From positions 1 to 53,806 of the IMG/VR virus record IMGVR_UViG_3300030098_005088: a DNA stretch of 53,806 nucleotides; one strand, 5' to 3'. The position numbers and the translations under genes were made by a program. This document shows positions 6,822-16,412 of the stretch, one piece after another. Source of the DNA: a virus. Below the pieces are notes generated by a model. The model was not told the origin of the DNA. It ran no database searches and saw nothing but the letters and a program-made list of their open reading frames with translations. The number at the start of each line of letters is the position of its first letter. Within the stretch, counting starts at the first letter, position 1.

Positions 6822-7770
6822 AGAAAAGAATTATATAAGCCCCGAAGAAAGGACTTATTTTGATGGCGCCGTAGCAGATTTTATAGGAAGGCAAATAGGT
6901 GCTATGAGCATGTGGGACGAAAGTTCTGAGGATAGCTCATATGGGACTGTTGGTAGAGCTATAAAAAGACAGCTAGCTCTTGGCGTAGATAAAGCTGATT
7001 TAGATAAAGTAAATAGAATGGATGTTAATATTATTCTTTTTGGAGAAGAACAATTAGTTAGAGAATTATTTGGAATGGCATCATTTGATGATGAAAGAAA
7101 TCCTAATAGAGACCAGGCTGTTTTTTCTAAAAATAATTTAACAGGCAATATGGTTTTATCAGGCAGTAAACTGGGACAATCTTATCAAAAAGAATTAAAT
7201 CAAAGATTCACAGCTCAACTTTTAGCTGAATATTTCAATGAGGCACCCGATGAACCAAATTGGGGGGATCCAATAAAAGAATATCACATGCCAGGAGAAG
7301 ATTCTGATTATTGGAATGAAGTTATTCAATCTCAAGTTCATTTTGATGGGATAGAAGCTAGATCTAGATATGCTATACATCCAGATACTGGAGAGAAGTC
7401 TTTTATATTTAGAGATCCTTTATTAGAGGTTATTCATGTAGATAAAGATGGGAACTTTTTTGATTATTGGAACGTAGGTTTAGATAAAGAAGAAAATGTC
7501 TTGTTTTTTCCAGATGAGATTAATAAATTAGGGCTAAAGGGTAACGTAAGATTAAGCAATGTTAAGAGAGCTATGGCTGCTCCCTTCACAAAACCACCTA
7601 GGATTTATGGTAATTTATCCATAGATGCAGATATGGTTAATAGGAAATACAATACTTTATCTCAAAGCCAAATGTATATTTTAGAGCAAAGATTTGGATA
7701 TGTTCCAGATGCTTCTCAAATAGCAGAAGAAATATTAAGCTATCATAAACATAGATTAGAAGGAGAATAA
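6814..7770 (+). CDS. Unknown protein between TerL and portal, 318 aa
   Basis: Starts with TTG at 6814, eight bases after AGGAG; the nearby ATG at 6818 is out of frame. The 318-residue protein is soluble, mixed alpha/beta, acidic at its N-terminus and rich in aromatic residues. No catalytic motif is obvious. Position suggests a head-assembly or packaging role. I do not recognise it. Confidence 0.7.
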   Translation: MDEEKNYISPEERTYFDGAVADFIGRQIGAMSMWDESSEDSSYGTVGRAIKRQLALGVDKADLDKVNRMDVNIILFGEEQLVRELFGMASFDDERNPNRDQAVFSKNNLTGNMVLSGSKLGQSYQKELNQRFTAQLLAEYFNEAPDEPNWGDPIKEYHMPGEDSDYWNEVIQSQVHFDGIEARSRYAIHPDTGEKSFIFRDPLLEVIHVDKDGNFFDYWNVGLDKEENVLFFPDEINKLGLKGNVRLSNVKRAMAAPFTKPPRIYGNLSIDADMVNRKYNTLSQSQMYILEQRFGYVPDASQIAEEILSYHKHRLEGE

Positions 7771-7771
7771 A

Positions 7772-8455
7772 ATGCCTCACGGTGGTGGACATGGAAATAT
7801 GAATTTTGGAGGAGACTTACCTGGAGGAGGTTCATCTGGATTTAACCCAGGGGGATCTTCTGGAGGAAGTAGTTCATTTAGTCAAGATATTAATATGGGC
7901 CAAAATTATGGTCAAAATAATATGACTTCATCTAATTTCTCTACTTCAAGTTCTGGTTTTTCTAGTGGTATGGCAGCTGGTTTTGCACTTGCAGACTTTA
8001 TGTCTTTTGGTAAAGACAAAGATAAGGATGATAAAGACGAAAAAGGCTGGAAAGAAAAAGCTAGAGATAAAGGAAAAGAATGGTGGGCTGGAATAAAAGA
8101 AAAGTATACAGAAATTATAGATTCTATTGGTCCTGTGGGAGGTGGAGAGCCTACAATTCAAGGGCCATCTACTACAACTATAGGAGGATGGAATTCTGGA
8201 ATGCATGATCCCCTGTCTCATTTTGTTGACAATAGTGGATTTTATGGACAAGAGTTATTAGATCCCTTTTCAGTAAAGTATCAAGATGGAGATAAAACTC
8301 AAGAAGGCTCCAGGAGCAATAAAAAACTTCCACCTCAAGAAGATTTTAATTTAGAATTATGTTATAGCTCAGAGGGAGACCCTATCCCGTGTGGTACATA
8401 TGGAGGAGAATGCACTCAAGGTCAAATAGAACTAGAAGACGGGACTTGCGTATAA
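7772..8455 (+). CDS. Low-complexity Gly/Ser/Asn-rich protein, 227 aa
   Basis: AAGGAG precedes the ATG. Residues 1-75 are Gly, Ser and Asn with few charges (for example GGGSSGFNPGGSSGGSSS), residues about 80-115 are strongly charged (DKDKDDKDEKGWKEKARDKG), and the C-terminus contains Cys residues in CYSSEGDPIPCGTYGGEC. It is likely a disordered virion or assembly protein, possibly surface-exposed. No family match comes to mind. Confidence 0.65.
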   Translation: MPHGGGHGNMNFGGDLPGGGSSGFNPGGSSGGSSSFSQDINMGQNYGQNNMTSSNFSTSSSGFSSGMAAGFALADFMSFGKDKDKDDKDEKGWKEKARDKGKEWWAGIKEKYTEIIDSIGPVGGGEPTIQGPSTTTIGGWNSGMHDPLSHFVDNSGFYGQELLDPFSVKYQDGDKTQEGSRSNKKLPPQEDFNLELCYSSEGDPIPCGTYGGECTQGQIELEDGTCV

Positions 8456-8559
8456 TGGATTGCTTTACATTAAAAGATTTAGGCGGAGAAGAGGTTTGGA
8501 GAAAAGAGCCTATCGATGAGACATCAGAAGAAAATACTGGTAGAAAATATAATGGCTAA
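8455..8559 (+). CDS. Possible tiny protein, 34 aa
   Basis: An ATG overlaps the preceding stop (TAATG) and opens a 34-codon frame to a TAA at 8557-8559, inside the start of the peptidase gene. The start-stop coupling is the pattern used by real genes here, but the product is short and featureless. It may serve mainly to deliver ribosomes to the ATG at 8552 of the peptidase gene. Confidence 0.4.
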   Translation: MDCFTLKDLGGEEVWRKEPIDETSEENTGRKYNG

Positions 8560-8947
8560 ATTCGGAAGAAGGTCAAGAGAGAATCTAGCAAGTTGTCATA
8601 AAGACTTGCAAAAAGTATTTAATGAAGTTATAAAAACAGTCGATTGTTCTGTTATAGAAGGGCATCGAAGCAAAGAAAGACAGAATAAGTTATATGGAGA
8701 AGGAAAGACTAAAGTACGTTACCCAGATGGTAGGCATAATGCTAGCCCTAGTAACGCTGTTGATGTCGTTCCTTACCCTGTGGATTGGAGCGATAGAGAG
8801 CGTTTCCACCTTTTTGCTGGGTTCGTCCTTGGGGTGGCTTCTAGGATGGGTATTACTCTTCGCTGGGGAGGAGACTGGAATATGAATTTTGAGGTAGATG
8901 ATAATAAGTTCGATGACTTTCCTCACTTTGAATTAAGGAATAAATAA
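8552..8947 (+). CDS. M15 (VanY/T5-endolysin type) peptidase, probable endolysin
   Basis: Predicted zinc carboxypeptidase or L-alanyl-D-glutamate endopeptidase that cuts the peptide cross-bridges of the cell wall at lysis. Counting from the ATG at 8552, the 131-residue protein begins MAKFGRRSRENLASCHKDLQ, as such enzymes do, and carries H62 (RHNASPSNAVDV), D71 and H125 (DFPHFEL) in the metal-binding arrangement of the family, plus the RWGGDW segment. An ATG at 8516 would add 12 residues, but the family-like start at 8552 and coupling to the 34-codon frame favour the shorter form. No signal peptide, so a holin or similar is needed for release. Confidence 0.85.
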   Translation: MAKFGRRSRENLASCHKDLQKVFNEVIKTVDCSVIEGHRSKERQNKLYGEGKTKVRYPDGRHNASPSNAVDVVPYPVDWSDRERFHLFAGFVLGVASRMGITLRWGGDWNMNFEVDDNKFDDFPHFELRNK

Positions 8948-11316
8948 TGGCAAAAAGAACTGATAAAAAAGCTGATAGAGTTCGTCAAATATTTGACAAG
9001 GTAAACTCTAAAACTAGAAAGCAATGGGAATATGTAAACCAAAAAGGATTTGATTTCTCTAATGATAATCAGCTGACAGACGAAGAACATTCTTCTTTAG
9101 AAGAACAAGGCATGCCTACTTTCACTATCAATAGAATCATACCTATAGTGGAAATGTTAAATTTTTACTCTACAGCAAATCAACCTAGATGGCAAGCAGT
9201 TGGAGCTACAGGTGATGACGTAGATGTTGCTGCTGTTTTTTCAGATATAGCAGATTATATATGGTATAATTCAGATGGACAAACATTATATTCAAATGCA
9301 ATTAACGATGCTATAACTAAAAGTATAGGATGGATTTCAGTTAATGTGGATAAATTTGCTGATAATGGAATGGGTGAAGTTAAAATAGAGCAACCAGACC
9401 CATTTGATATATATGTAGACCCTAAGTCTAGAGATATACTATTCAGGGATGCTGCTTTTATTATGATTAGAAAAGTTTTACCTAAGTCTCATTTAGAACA
9501 ATTATTCCCTGAGCATGCATCTAAAATAAAGAAAGCTGGTACTGACAATAACAATGATTACAGTTATACAGAAAAATCTGTAGATAACATGCAGCATGAC
9601 TTTCATTACAAAGACGTTACCGAGTCAGAGGCAGTTAATACAAAAGGGGAGCATGATAAATTAATTGAATTCTTTGAGCTTTATGAAAAAATACAAGTAG
9701 AATATGTCAATGTATTCCACAGAGTACCTGCTGACCCTCAAGCTTTAGAAATGGCTAAACAGGAGCAGGCTGTAGCATTAGAGGAGATGCAAAAAGAATT
9801 AGCAGTTCAATTCAAAGAGCAAGTTCAACAATTACAACAAGCTGCTCAGTCTGGAGAAATGATACCAGATAGATTAAAATTAGAAATAGAAAAGCTACAA
9901 AAAGGAATGCAGGATCAAATTGCTCAAGCTCAAATGCAAATGGAAAGCCAATTACAAGCTATGCAGGAAGTTGTAGAAAATGTTATTATTACAAAAAAAG
10001 AATTTGATATAATGAATGAGAGTGAAGACTTTGCTAAAAACTTAGTTAATGCTGTTCCTTTCTTTGATACTAGAATTAAACAAACTTGCGTTGTAGGAGA
10101 TAAGACCTTATATGAATATGTCTATCCTACTGGTTTAAAAGAATATCCGTTAGTTCCAATACATTATAAATGGACAGGTACTCCATTCCCTATGAGTGCA
10201 GTATCTCCGTTAATAGGTAAACAAAGAGAAATTAATAAAGCACATCAAATAATGGTTCATAATGCATCATTAGGAAGTTCTTTAAGATGGATGTATGAAG
10301 AAGGAAGTATTGATACAGATTATTGGGAAAAATATTCTTCAAGTCCTGGTGCTTTATTGCCTAGAAACCCTGGTTCAGAACCACCTACTCCAGTACAACC
10401 TGCTCCTTTATCAAATGCATTCTTTTCAATAACACAGGAAGGAAAGCAAGATATAGAGCATTTAGCTGGTATATATGGTGCAGCACAGGGAGCTCCTGCT
10501 GATCAACATGAAACATATAAAGGTATGTTAGCTATTGATGAATATGGAACTAGAAGAGTTAAATCTTGGATGAAAAATGCAGTTGAACCAGCATTAAAGC
10601 AAATAGGTGAAATAGTGAAAGATTTTTCTCAAGTTGTATATACTGCAAATAAAGTATTTAGAATAATTCAACCTCAGGATGTAAATGGTGAAAAAGAAGT
10701 AGAAATCAATATACCTGTTTACAATGACTTAGGTGAAGCTATTAACATGATGTATGATTATTCAGCTGCAAAATTTGATGTTAGAATTGTAGCTGGGTCT
10801 ACGCTACCTGTTAATAGATGGGCTTACTTAGCCGAGTTAAAAGAATTAATGCAATTAGGAGTTATTGACGATGTAGCGTTATTAGCTGAAGCTGATATAA
10901 GGAATAAAAAAGCTATACTTAAACGTAAAAGTTTATATTCTCAGTTACAAGGTCAATTGCAAGGTATGGAACAGACCTTAAAAGACAAAGAAGGTACTAT
11001 TGAAACTCTAGAAAGACAATTAGTACAAGCTGGTATTAAAGCTAAGGTAGACCAAGCTAATATAGAAGTTCAAAAACGAAAAGAAGAACAAAAAGGTCAA
11101 GTTACAAAAGAAGTTCTGCAGACTCAAGCTGAGCAGAAATTATTAAGAAATGTTATAAATAATGAAGCTCAGTCAGCAAACTCTAGAATGAAAGATAGAG
11201 AGGCAGCTGCAGCAGAGGGAGTTGCTATGAAACAGAAGGAATTAGAGCAACAATTAGAGCTAGAAGCTCAAGAAATATTAAATTCTGTAAATAATCGTTT
11301 GGACAATAACAAGTAA
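8947..11316 (+). CDS. Portal protein (P22-like)
   Basis: Forms the dodecameric ring at the head vertex through which DNA passes. The 789-residue protein has the N-terminal pattern of P22-type portals (MPTFTINRIIPIVEMLNFY, QPRWQAVGA, then DPFDIYVDPKSRDI). Residues about 270-345 are a Gln/Glu-rich coiled-coil insertion that is long for the family. The C-terminal 150 residues (from about 640) form another long Gln/Lys/Glu-rich helix that could be a barrel-like extension into the head. The start overlaps the endolysin stop. Gene order TerL, portal, scaffold, capsid supports the call. Confidence 0.88.
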   Translation: MAKRTDKKADRVRQIFDKVNSKTRKQWEYVNQKGFDFSNDNQLTDEEHSSLEEQGMPTFTINRIIPIVEMLNFYSTANQPRWQAVGATGDDVDVAAVFSDIADYIWYNSDGQTLYSNAINDAITKSIGWISVNVDKFADNGMGEVKIEQPDPFDIYVDPKSRDILFRDAAFIMIRKVLPKSHLEQLFPEHASKIKKAGTDNNNDYSYTEKSVDNMQHDFHYKDVTESEAVNTKGEHDKLIEFFELYEKIQVEYVNVFHRVPADPQALEMAKQEQAVALEEMQKELAVQFKEQVQQLQQAAQSGEMIPDRLKLEIEKLQKGMQDQIAQAQMQMESQLQAMQEVVENVIITKKEFDIMNESEDFAKNLVNAVPFFDTRIKQTCVVGDKTLYEYVYPTGLKEYPLVPIHYKWTGTPFPMSAVSPLIGKQREINKAHQIMVHNASLGSSLRWMYEEGSIDTDYWEKYSSSPGALLPRNPGSEPPTPVQPAPLSNAFFSITQEGKQDIEHLAGIYGAAQGAPADQHETYKGMLAIDEYGTRRVKSWMKNAVEPALKQIGEIVKDFSQVVYTANKVFRIIQPQDVNGEKEVEINIPVYNDLGEAINMMYDYSAAKFDVRIVAGSTLPVNRWAYLAELKELMQLGVIDDVALLAEADIRNKKAILKRKSLYSQLQGQLQGMEQTLKDKEGTIETLERQLVQAGIKAKVDQANIEVQKRKEEQKGQVTKEVLQTQAEQKLLRNVINNEAQSANSRMKDREAAAAEGVAMKQKELEQQLELEAQEILNSVNNRLDNNK

Positions 11317-11355
11317 AGACGTATATTACAGACATAAATAAGGGAGGAATCTTCA

Positions 11356-12228
11356 ATGGAAGAAGCAACACAAGGTAACCCAAAAGCTGAAAATATGTTT
11401 GGCTCCGAAGGTGGGGACTTTTTCGATGCGCTAGAAGCGGATGTCAACGGCGCTATACAAGACGATGCGCCTCAAATGTCTAATGATGCAAATATGACAG
11501 GCAATAACACGCCTGATCAAGCCCCTAACCAGGCAACACAAAATGCACCAGAAGACGGAGGTGTTGATTGGCAGAAACGGTATCAAGACTCGAGTAGAGA
11601 AGCTCAAAGATTAAACGGCGAGCTTAAAAATTTGAAACCCTTTTTACCCGTTTTAAACGCAATGCGTAATGACTCAGGTCTAGTGGATCATGTCAGGAAT
11701 TACTTAGTAAACGGTGGAGCTCCTACTCCAGGAGTGGCAGGAGGTTTGAATTTACCAGAAGATTTTCAGTTTAATCCTGAAGACTTAGGTGATGCAAACT
11801 CTGATTCATCTAAAGTATTGCAGGCTCAGATAGATGCAGTAGTAAATAAAAAAGTAGGAACAATGCTTAATAAAGAGAAGGCTGCTGCCGTAAAACAGCA
11901 GAAAGCTCAACAAATGAAAGCTCATGAAGTAGATTTTAAAAAGAGGCATAATATGGATGACGCTTCTTTTGAAGATTTAAAGTCTAAAGCTGCAAAGCAT
12001 ATTCTTAGTTTAGATGATATTTATTATATCTTAAATCGTGATAAAACAGCTACTAACGTCGCTAATAACACGAAGAAAGGTATGATGAAACAAATGGAGA
12101 ATGTTAATAATTTGCCTGGTTCAAAGGCAGCTGTTAACAGCCAAGGAACTGCCGAGAAAAGTCCTGAATCTGATGCATTTGACCAGTTATTGAACGTAGA
12201 CCAAGGTAGAGATAATCTATTTGGATAG
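11356..12228 (+). CDS. Scaffolding protein (probable)
   Basis: Placed between portal and major capsid protein, this 290-residue acidic protein has the make-up of phage scaffolds: a disordered Asn/Gln/Pro-rich N-terminus (about 1-75), a helical core (WQKRYQDSSREAQRLNGEL), Ala/Lys/Gln-rich helices about 165-200 and a C-terminal charged tail. GGAGG lies eight bases before the ATG. It is expected to guide capsid assembly and then leave. Assignment is from position and composition. Confidence 0.78.
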   Translation: MEEATQGNPKAENMFGSEGGDFFDALEADVNGAIQDDAPQMSNDANMTGNNTPDQAPNQATQNAPEDGGVDWQKRYQDSSREAQRLNGELKNLKPFLPVLNAMRNDSGLVDHVRNYLVNGGAPTPGVAGGLNLPEDFQFNPEDLGDANSDSSKVLQAQIDAVVNKKVGTMLNKEKAAAVKQQKAQQMKAHEVDFKKRHNMDDASFEDLKSKAAKHILSLDDIYYILNRDKTATNVANNTKKGMMKQMENVNNLPGSKAAVNSQGTAEKSPESDAFDQLLNVDQGRDNLFG

Positions 12229-12297
12229 GCGTTTAAGCCTCCTTATAGATTATTAACAGTAACAGTTAATTAAAATAGAATAAAGGAGGATGATCAC

Positions 12298-13851
12298 ATG
12301 TCTGATCAATTTTCAGTTCGATATCCTAGTGCTGACCTTACTGTGCCTGATAATTTTGCGGGTAGTATCAATGATGCTACAAGTTTAAAGACGGGTGACA
12401 TAAGAAGGAAGTACAATTTCGGAGATCGATTTAGTGAGCTTGCTATATCACAAGATCCATTTTTTAGATTCTTGTCTATGGTAGGTAAAAATCCCACGGA
12501 TGACCCTCAGTTTAAATATGCTGAGAAACGTGGTATGTGGCATAAGAGATATGCATATGTAATGGGCTTTCATAATGGTACAACTTGGAAGTTTGACGAT
12601 GCAACTCTTAAAGACACATCAAACGCAGCTGTAGCAAAAGGTGGTGTAGTAAAATTATTTATGGCCACAGATTACAGCAACAAAGGTAATATACAAAATA
12701 TTCATGGTCAAGCAACAGGTTCAATTGATGTTGGGGGAACAGCTGCAACAGACCCTATTTTCTTATTACCAGACCAAATAATAAAAGTAAACATGTCAAC
12801 AACAGCTAGTGCTACAGTTGAGGACTACTCTTTATTTAAGATTACAGCAGTAACGGCTGGCCAAACAGCTACAGCTACTACTTGGAATCTTGAAACAGGA
12901 GCAGCTAATGGTTCAGGTACTGTAAATGGTAGTTATGTGGATGCCGTATGTATTAAAGCATCTTCAAAAGATGAGCTTTGTTCTTTTAGAAGCGACAAGC
13001 CTTTAGGTACTGTATATGGATCTAGTGTAGCTGATACATTAGAACCTGGCAGAACTTATGTTGTTGGTAGTGGACACTTAGAAGGTTCTGGATATCCTGA
13101 TACATGGAAAGACCAACCTTATTCTTTCAATCACGGTCAAACTCAAATATGGAAAACTGCTATGGCAATGACTAATACTGCTAGAGCAACTTCATTGAAA
13201 TATGATTCAAATGAGTGGGCTAGAGTTTGGAAAGATAAGTTGATTGAACATAAATGGGATATTGAGCAATCTTTATTGTTTGGTTCTCAAGTTAGTCAAG
13301 GTGATATAAATTACACTCAAGGAGCTATCGACTTTGTTTTAAATAATGGTAATGTATTTAATTTAGATACATCTACTAAAACAGCAGATGACTTCCTAGA
13401 TGATATGTCTAATTATATTGACCCTAGATATAACAATAGTCAAGCGACTGTATTCTTCTGTGATACAGCTACATTTAACTGGTTGCATAAATTAGGCGGA
13501 TACTTTAAGAATAATCTTGAAGTTTCTTCTCAATTTAGATCAGATATGGCTATCACTGGTAAGAAAAAAGTCTTCGGTGTTGATATTACTACAATTTCTA
13601 CTCCTTATGGAGATATGAATGTATCTAGAAATATCCACTTAGATGGCAGTTCTGTTAAGATTGTCGGTCTTAATATGAAATATGCTAGCTGGAGACCTTT
13701 AGTTGGTAACGGTGTCAACAGAGATACTTCTGTTTATGTTGGAGTTCAAACATTAGAAAACAGTGGTATTGACCGTAGAGTTGACTTAATCCTTACAGAG
13801 GCTGGGGCACAGTTTGAAATGCCTGAATGTCATGCTGTATGGAAGAGCTAA
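12298..13851 (+). CDS. Major capsid protein (HK97 fold, SU10/phiEco32-like type)
   Basis: The 517-residue protein follows the scaffold gene and has a very strong ribosome site (AAAGGAGG, seven bases before ATG), as expected for an abundant protein. Sequence features typical of HK97-like capsid proteins of this broad group include the helix NEWARVWKDKLIEHKWDIEQ, followed by LLFG and YTQGAIDFVLNNG, and the terminal strand region (YVGVQTLENSGIDRRVDLIL). Residues about 120-250 form a Thr/Ala/Gly-rich insertion that may be a surface-exposed extra domain. Family naming is from remembered patterns. Confidence 0.88.
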   Translation: MSDQFSVRYPSADLTVPDNFAGSINDATSLKTGDIRRKYNFGDRFSELAISQDPFFRFLSMVGKNPTDDPQFKYAEKRGMWHKRYAYVMGFHNGTTWKFDDATLKDTSNAAVAKGGVVKLFMATDYSNKGNIQNIHGQATGSIDVGGTAATDPIFLLPDQIIKVNMSTTASATVEDYSLFKITAVTAGQTATATTWNLETGAANGSGTVNGSYVDAVCIKASSKDELCSFRSDKPLGTVYGSSVADTLEPGRTYVVGSGHLEGSGYPDTWKDQPYSFNHGQTQIWKTAMAMTNTARATSLKYDSNEWARVWKDKLIEHKWDIEQSLLFGSQVSQGDINYTQGAIDFVLNNGNVFNLDTSTKTADDFLDDMSNYIDPRYNNSQATVFFCDTATFNWLHKLGGYFKNNLEVSSQFRSDMAITGKKKVFGVDITTISTPYGDMNVSRNIHLDGSSVKIVGLNMKYASWRPLVGNGVNRDTSVYVGVQTLENSGIDRRVDLILTEAGAQFEMPECHAVWKS

Positions 13852-13863
13852 TAGGAGGATAAT

Positions 13864-14073
13864 ATGAGTTCAATACATCCAATGCAAGGCAGAAATGCTA
13901 ATATAACTAAGTCTATCACTAAGTTAACAGATAGCACAGGTGGTACTGCAGGTAATGAGTGCAATGACACTACAGCTTCTGTAAAAGATGACTTAGCTAG
14001 CATTATTGCTAAAGTTAACGCTATCCTGGACGCTCTTGAAGCTTACGGGATTACAGACGCCTCTGGCAATTAA
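13864..14073 (+). CDS. Small capsid-associated protein, 69 aa
   Basis: AGGAGG precedes the ATG. The 69-residue protein has a Thr/Ser/Asn-rich N-terminus and a C-terminal helix (DDLASIIAKVNAILDALEAY) of the kind seen in short head-fibre or head-completion proteins downstream of capsid genes. Function by position only. Confidence 0.65.
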   Translation: MSSIHPMQGRNANITKSITKLTDSTGGTAGNECNDTTASVKDDLASIIAKVNAILDALEAYGITDASGN

Positions 14074-14084
14074 GGGGGTAGGTA

Positions 14085-14423
14085 ATGGCAAAAGTTAAAA
14101 AACCTGCTATGCACCAACATGATCAGAATGTAGTTTCTGTGACTGCTGCTGCAACTCCAGGTCCTACTGTAAGTGTACCTGCTGGTTTAGTTAAGGTTAC
14201 AAGTGCTAGTTCAGGCTTTATTACTTTAGCTGATGGTGACTACAATGGGCAAAAAGTACTATTGCATTCTGAAGATACTTCAAATGATACGTCAGTTTTA
14301 GATTCATCTGGAACTGCTATAAAAGGACAAGATCAGATTGACGTCAGTGATGGCGTATGTCTTGTTTGCTATTATTATCATGATGGTGAATCAGGTGCTT
14401 GGTACGGAGTTCTAAGTACATAG
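14085..14423 (+). CDS. Probable capsid decoration-type protein, 112 aa
   Basis: Starts after GGGGTAGG. The 112-residue protein is nearly all beta (VVSVTAAATPGPTVSVPAGL, then the YNGQKVLLHSED region and a final aromatic strand AWYGVLST), compact and without Cys-rich tails, like trimeric head decoration proteins. It lies two genes after the capsid gene. Confidence 0.6.
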   Translation: MAKVKKPAMHQHDQNVVSVTAAATPGPTVSVPAGLVKVTSASSGFITLADGDYNGQKVLLHSEDTSNDTSVLDSSGTAIKGQDQIDVSDGVCLVCYYYHDGESGAWYGVLST

Positions 14424-14440
14424 TAAAAAAATGGCAAGGG

Positions 14441-14469
14441 TCTCCAGGCGGATTCTCTCTCCCTGGGGG
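14441..14469 (+). promoter_or_regulatory. Intergenic hairpin after the decoration gene
   Basis: TCTCCAGG (14441-14448) pairs with CCTGGGGG (14462-14469), two pairs being G-U in the plus-strand RNA, with a 13-base pyrimidine-rich loop. The two wobble pairs become A-C on the other strand, so this is an RNA structure of the rightward transcript. No T tract follows, so I read it as an attenuating or mRNA-stabilising hairpin between the abundant head genes and the genes beyond. Confidence 0.55.
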
Positions 14470-14493
14470 CCTGAGCCTTAAAAAGAGAAAATT

Positions 14494-14631
14494 ATGAGTT
14501 TAATGAAAAAGAAAGTAAAGATGCATAGGTGACCTGATAAAGGTACACTGCACCCAGTTGGGGAAAAGCATCATAAAAAGAAAAGTAAACCAATGAGATT
14601 AGGTAATTCTAAATATAGTGAGGGTAAATAA
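14494..14631 (+). pseudogene. Small basic protein frame interrupted by an in-frame TGA
   Basis: From the ATG at 14494 the frame reads MSLMKKKVKMHR, then TGA at 14530-14532, then PDKGTLHPVGEKHHKKKSKP and a further 12 residues to a TAA at 14629-14631 that overlaps the next gene's ATG as TAATG. The downstream half keeps the same basic character and the typical stop-start overlap, so the whole frame looks like one gene of 45 codons. A Trp codon (TGG to TGA) would restore it. TGA is used as a normal stop elsewhere in this genome. Options are readthrough, a recent nonsense mutation or a sequence error. Confidence 0.55.
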
Positions 14632-16412
14632 TGGCATTTGTAGATGATGTATCTGCATTAACTCAGCATACTTTTGGAGCTTCTACAGTTCCAAGCCAAG
14701 ATGATTTATCATCTATTCTTAAGGTAACAGCAAAAGAGATTTATCAAAGAATAAAAATCATGCAGCCTCTGAGGGTACAGGATTTTCAAAATGAAGTTCT
14801 TGTTACAGCCTCTACGACTTTAAGTTATACTGGGGTAACAGCCTCTGCAGCGACACCCAGTGTGTTTACAAAAACAGGACACTCTCTTCAAAATGGAGAT
14901 TGGGTTACTTTATCTGGTTTTACAGGAACAGCTCCAGAACAAATAAATGGAATAACAGCTCAAGTAGAAAACTCAGCTGCTAATACATTTACCTTAAAAG
15001 GAGTTTATTGTAGTAATGCATTGGCAGATGGCGTAGTAGTAAGGTCTGACTTTGCTAGTAGTTTTACTCCAGATAGTTTGGAGATTCAATACATCTTAAG
15101 GCTTGACCATTCTACAGGTAGATATTATAATGCAACGAAAATGTCTACTGGTCAACTAGCAGGAGTTGAGGATCCTTTAAGTGAGAATTACAGAACTCCT
15201 CAGTTTCCAGGATACGTAGTAAAAGGTGGGTCAATTTGGATATACCCAAGTCCTTCAGCTCAAGATAAAGCTGTAGTTGGATTGGCAGGATTTGATAATA
15301 GTTTAGCATATAACTCTACAGATGTAGCATATTTTCCAAAAGATTTAGAACATGCTTTAGTACTTGGAGCATCTATGAAAACAGCTCAAGCTTTGATATC
15401 AGATGTAATAATAAATGGAATGCCTAATGAAGTGGTAATGCCATCTTTTCCATCTACTCCAGTTTTAAGTAGTCTTAATTATAATGATTTTGCATCAGTT
15501 TCAGTGACAGTACCGCATCCAGCAATGCCAACTGCTCCTGAGTATATTTCTAATTGGGCTAATATTACAGAATTTAGTATAGGGGCAGTAGCTCCTGCAG
15601 CGCCTACTCCACCGACTTTTACTCACTATGATGTTCAACAAGCGGTTATGGCTATTAATTCATTTTTAACTACAGCTCCAGAATTTGATTCTACATCTCT
15701 AAATACAGCTGATGTTGCATCTAAAATTTCTGACGATGATCCAGAATTAGCTGGAATAGAAATACAGAAATTAAGTGCTGATACTAATATACAAGTACAA
15801 GAATTTACAGAGCAAACAACGCAATACCAAGCTGAACTGCAGCTTAAGTTACAAGAACTAAATATATTGGGGCAAAAATATCAAAAGGAATCAGATCAAA
15901 AGTTCAATGCTCAATTACAAGAATTTCAATCAGAGCTATCTATATATCAACAAAATATTACGAGGTATCAAGCGGAAGTTTCAAAAGAAATACAAGAATG
16001 GCAAATAGGTCAGTTGCAAAGATATACTAATCAAATACAAGATAATAGTGCGAAGTTTCAAGAAGAAAACACTAAATATCAAGCAGAAATGCAAAAAATG
16101 CTGCAAACATATCAGGGAGACCTTCAAATAGCAATAAAAAATGGAGACGCTCTTTTTCAACAACGTGCAACAAAAGCAGCGAAAGATTTTGAATCATTAG
16201 TAGCTGGCAATACAGAGAAAATACAGAAATATAGTCAAGAGATTCAAGCTTGGTCTGGAAGAGTATCAGGTTTAGTTGGCAAATATTCAGCTGAAGGTCA
16301 AGTAGCCAATCAAAAGCTACAAGGATATCAAGCTTTATATAAAAACTTGTTAGAGCAATATATGACTGCATTCGTAGCTCCTCAGCCAGCACCTCAAGGA
16401 AATAGAAGATGA
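14631..16412 (+). CDS. Large virion protein with beta N-terminus and long coiled coil, 593 aa
   Basis: The ATG overlaps the previous TAA. Residues 1-260 are beta-rich with a Thr/Ala-rich segment (about 55-135) and resemble a connector- or adaptor-like head protein. Residues about 260-340 are Pro-rich. From about 365 to 575 the protein is a Gln/Glu/Lys-rich coiled coil with many YQAE-like repeats (TTQYQAELQLKLQEL, ITRYQAEVSKEIQEW, NTKYQAEMQKMLQTY). It is probably a fibre-like or connector-associated structural protein. Not assignable to a named family by eye. It overlaps the next gene as ATGA. Confidence 0.7.
   Translation: MAFVDDVSALTQHTFGASTVPSQDDLSSILKVTAKEIYQRIKIMQPLRVQDFQNEVLVTASTTLSYTGVTASAATPSVFTKTGHSLQNGDWVTLSGFTGTAPEQINGITAQVENSAANTFTLKGVYCSNALADGVVVRSDFASSFTPDSLEIQYILRLDHSTGRYYNATKMSTGQLAGVEDPLSENYRTPQFPGYVVKGGSIWIYPSPSAQDKAVVGLAGFDNSLAYNSTDVAYFPKDLEHALVLGASMKTAQALISDVIINGMPNEVVMPSFPSTPVLSSLNYNDFASVSVTVPHPAMPTAPEYISNWANITEFSIGAVAPAAPTPPTFTHYDVQQAVMAINSFLTTAPEFDSTSLNTADVASKISDDDPELAGIEIQKLSADTNIQVQEFTEQTTQYQAELQLKLQELNILGQKYQKESDQKFNAQLQEFQSELSIYQQNITRYQAEVSKEIQEWQIGQLQRYTNQIQDNSAKFQEENTKYQAEMQKMLQTYQGDLQIAIKNGDALFQQRATKAAKDFESLVAGNTEKIQKYSQEIQAWSGRVSGLVGKYSAEGQVANQKLQGYQALYKNLLEQYMTAFVAPQPAPQGNRR

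Noticed and set aside
8516-8551. ATG at 8516 as start of the M15 peptidase
   Set aside because: It would add 12 residues not seen at the start of related enzymes; the ATG at 8552 gives the familiar MAKFG start and is coupled to the preceding short frame. Not fully excluded.
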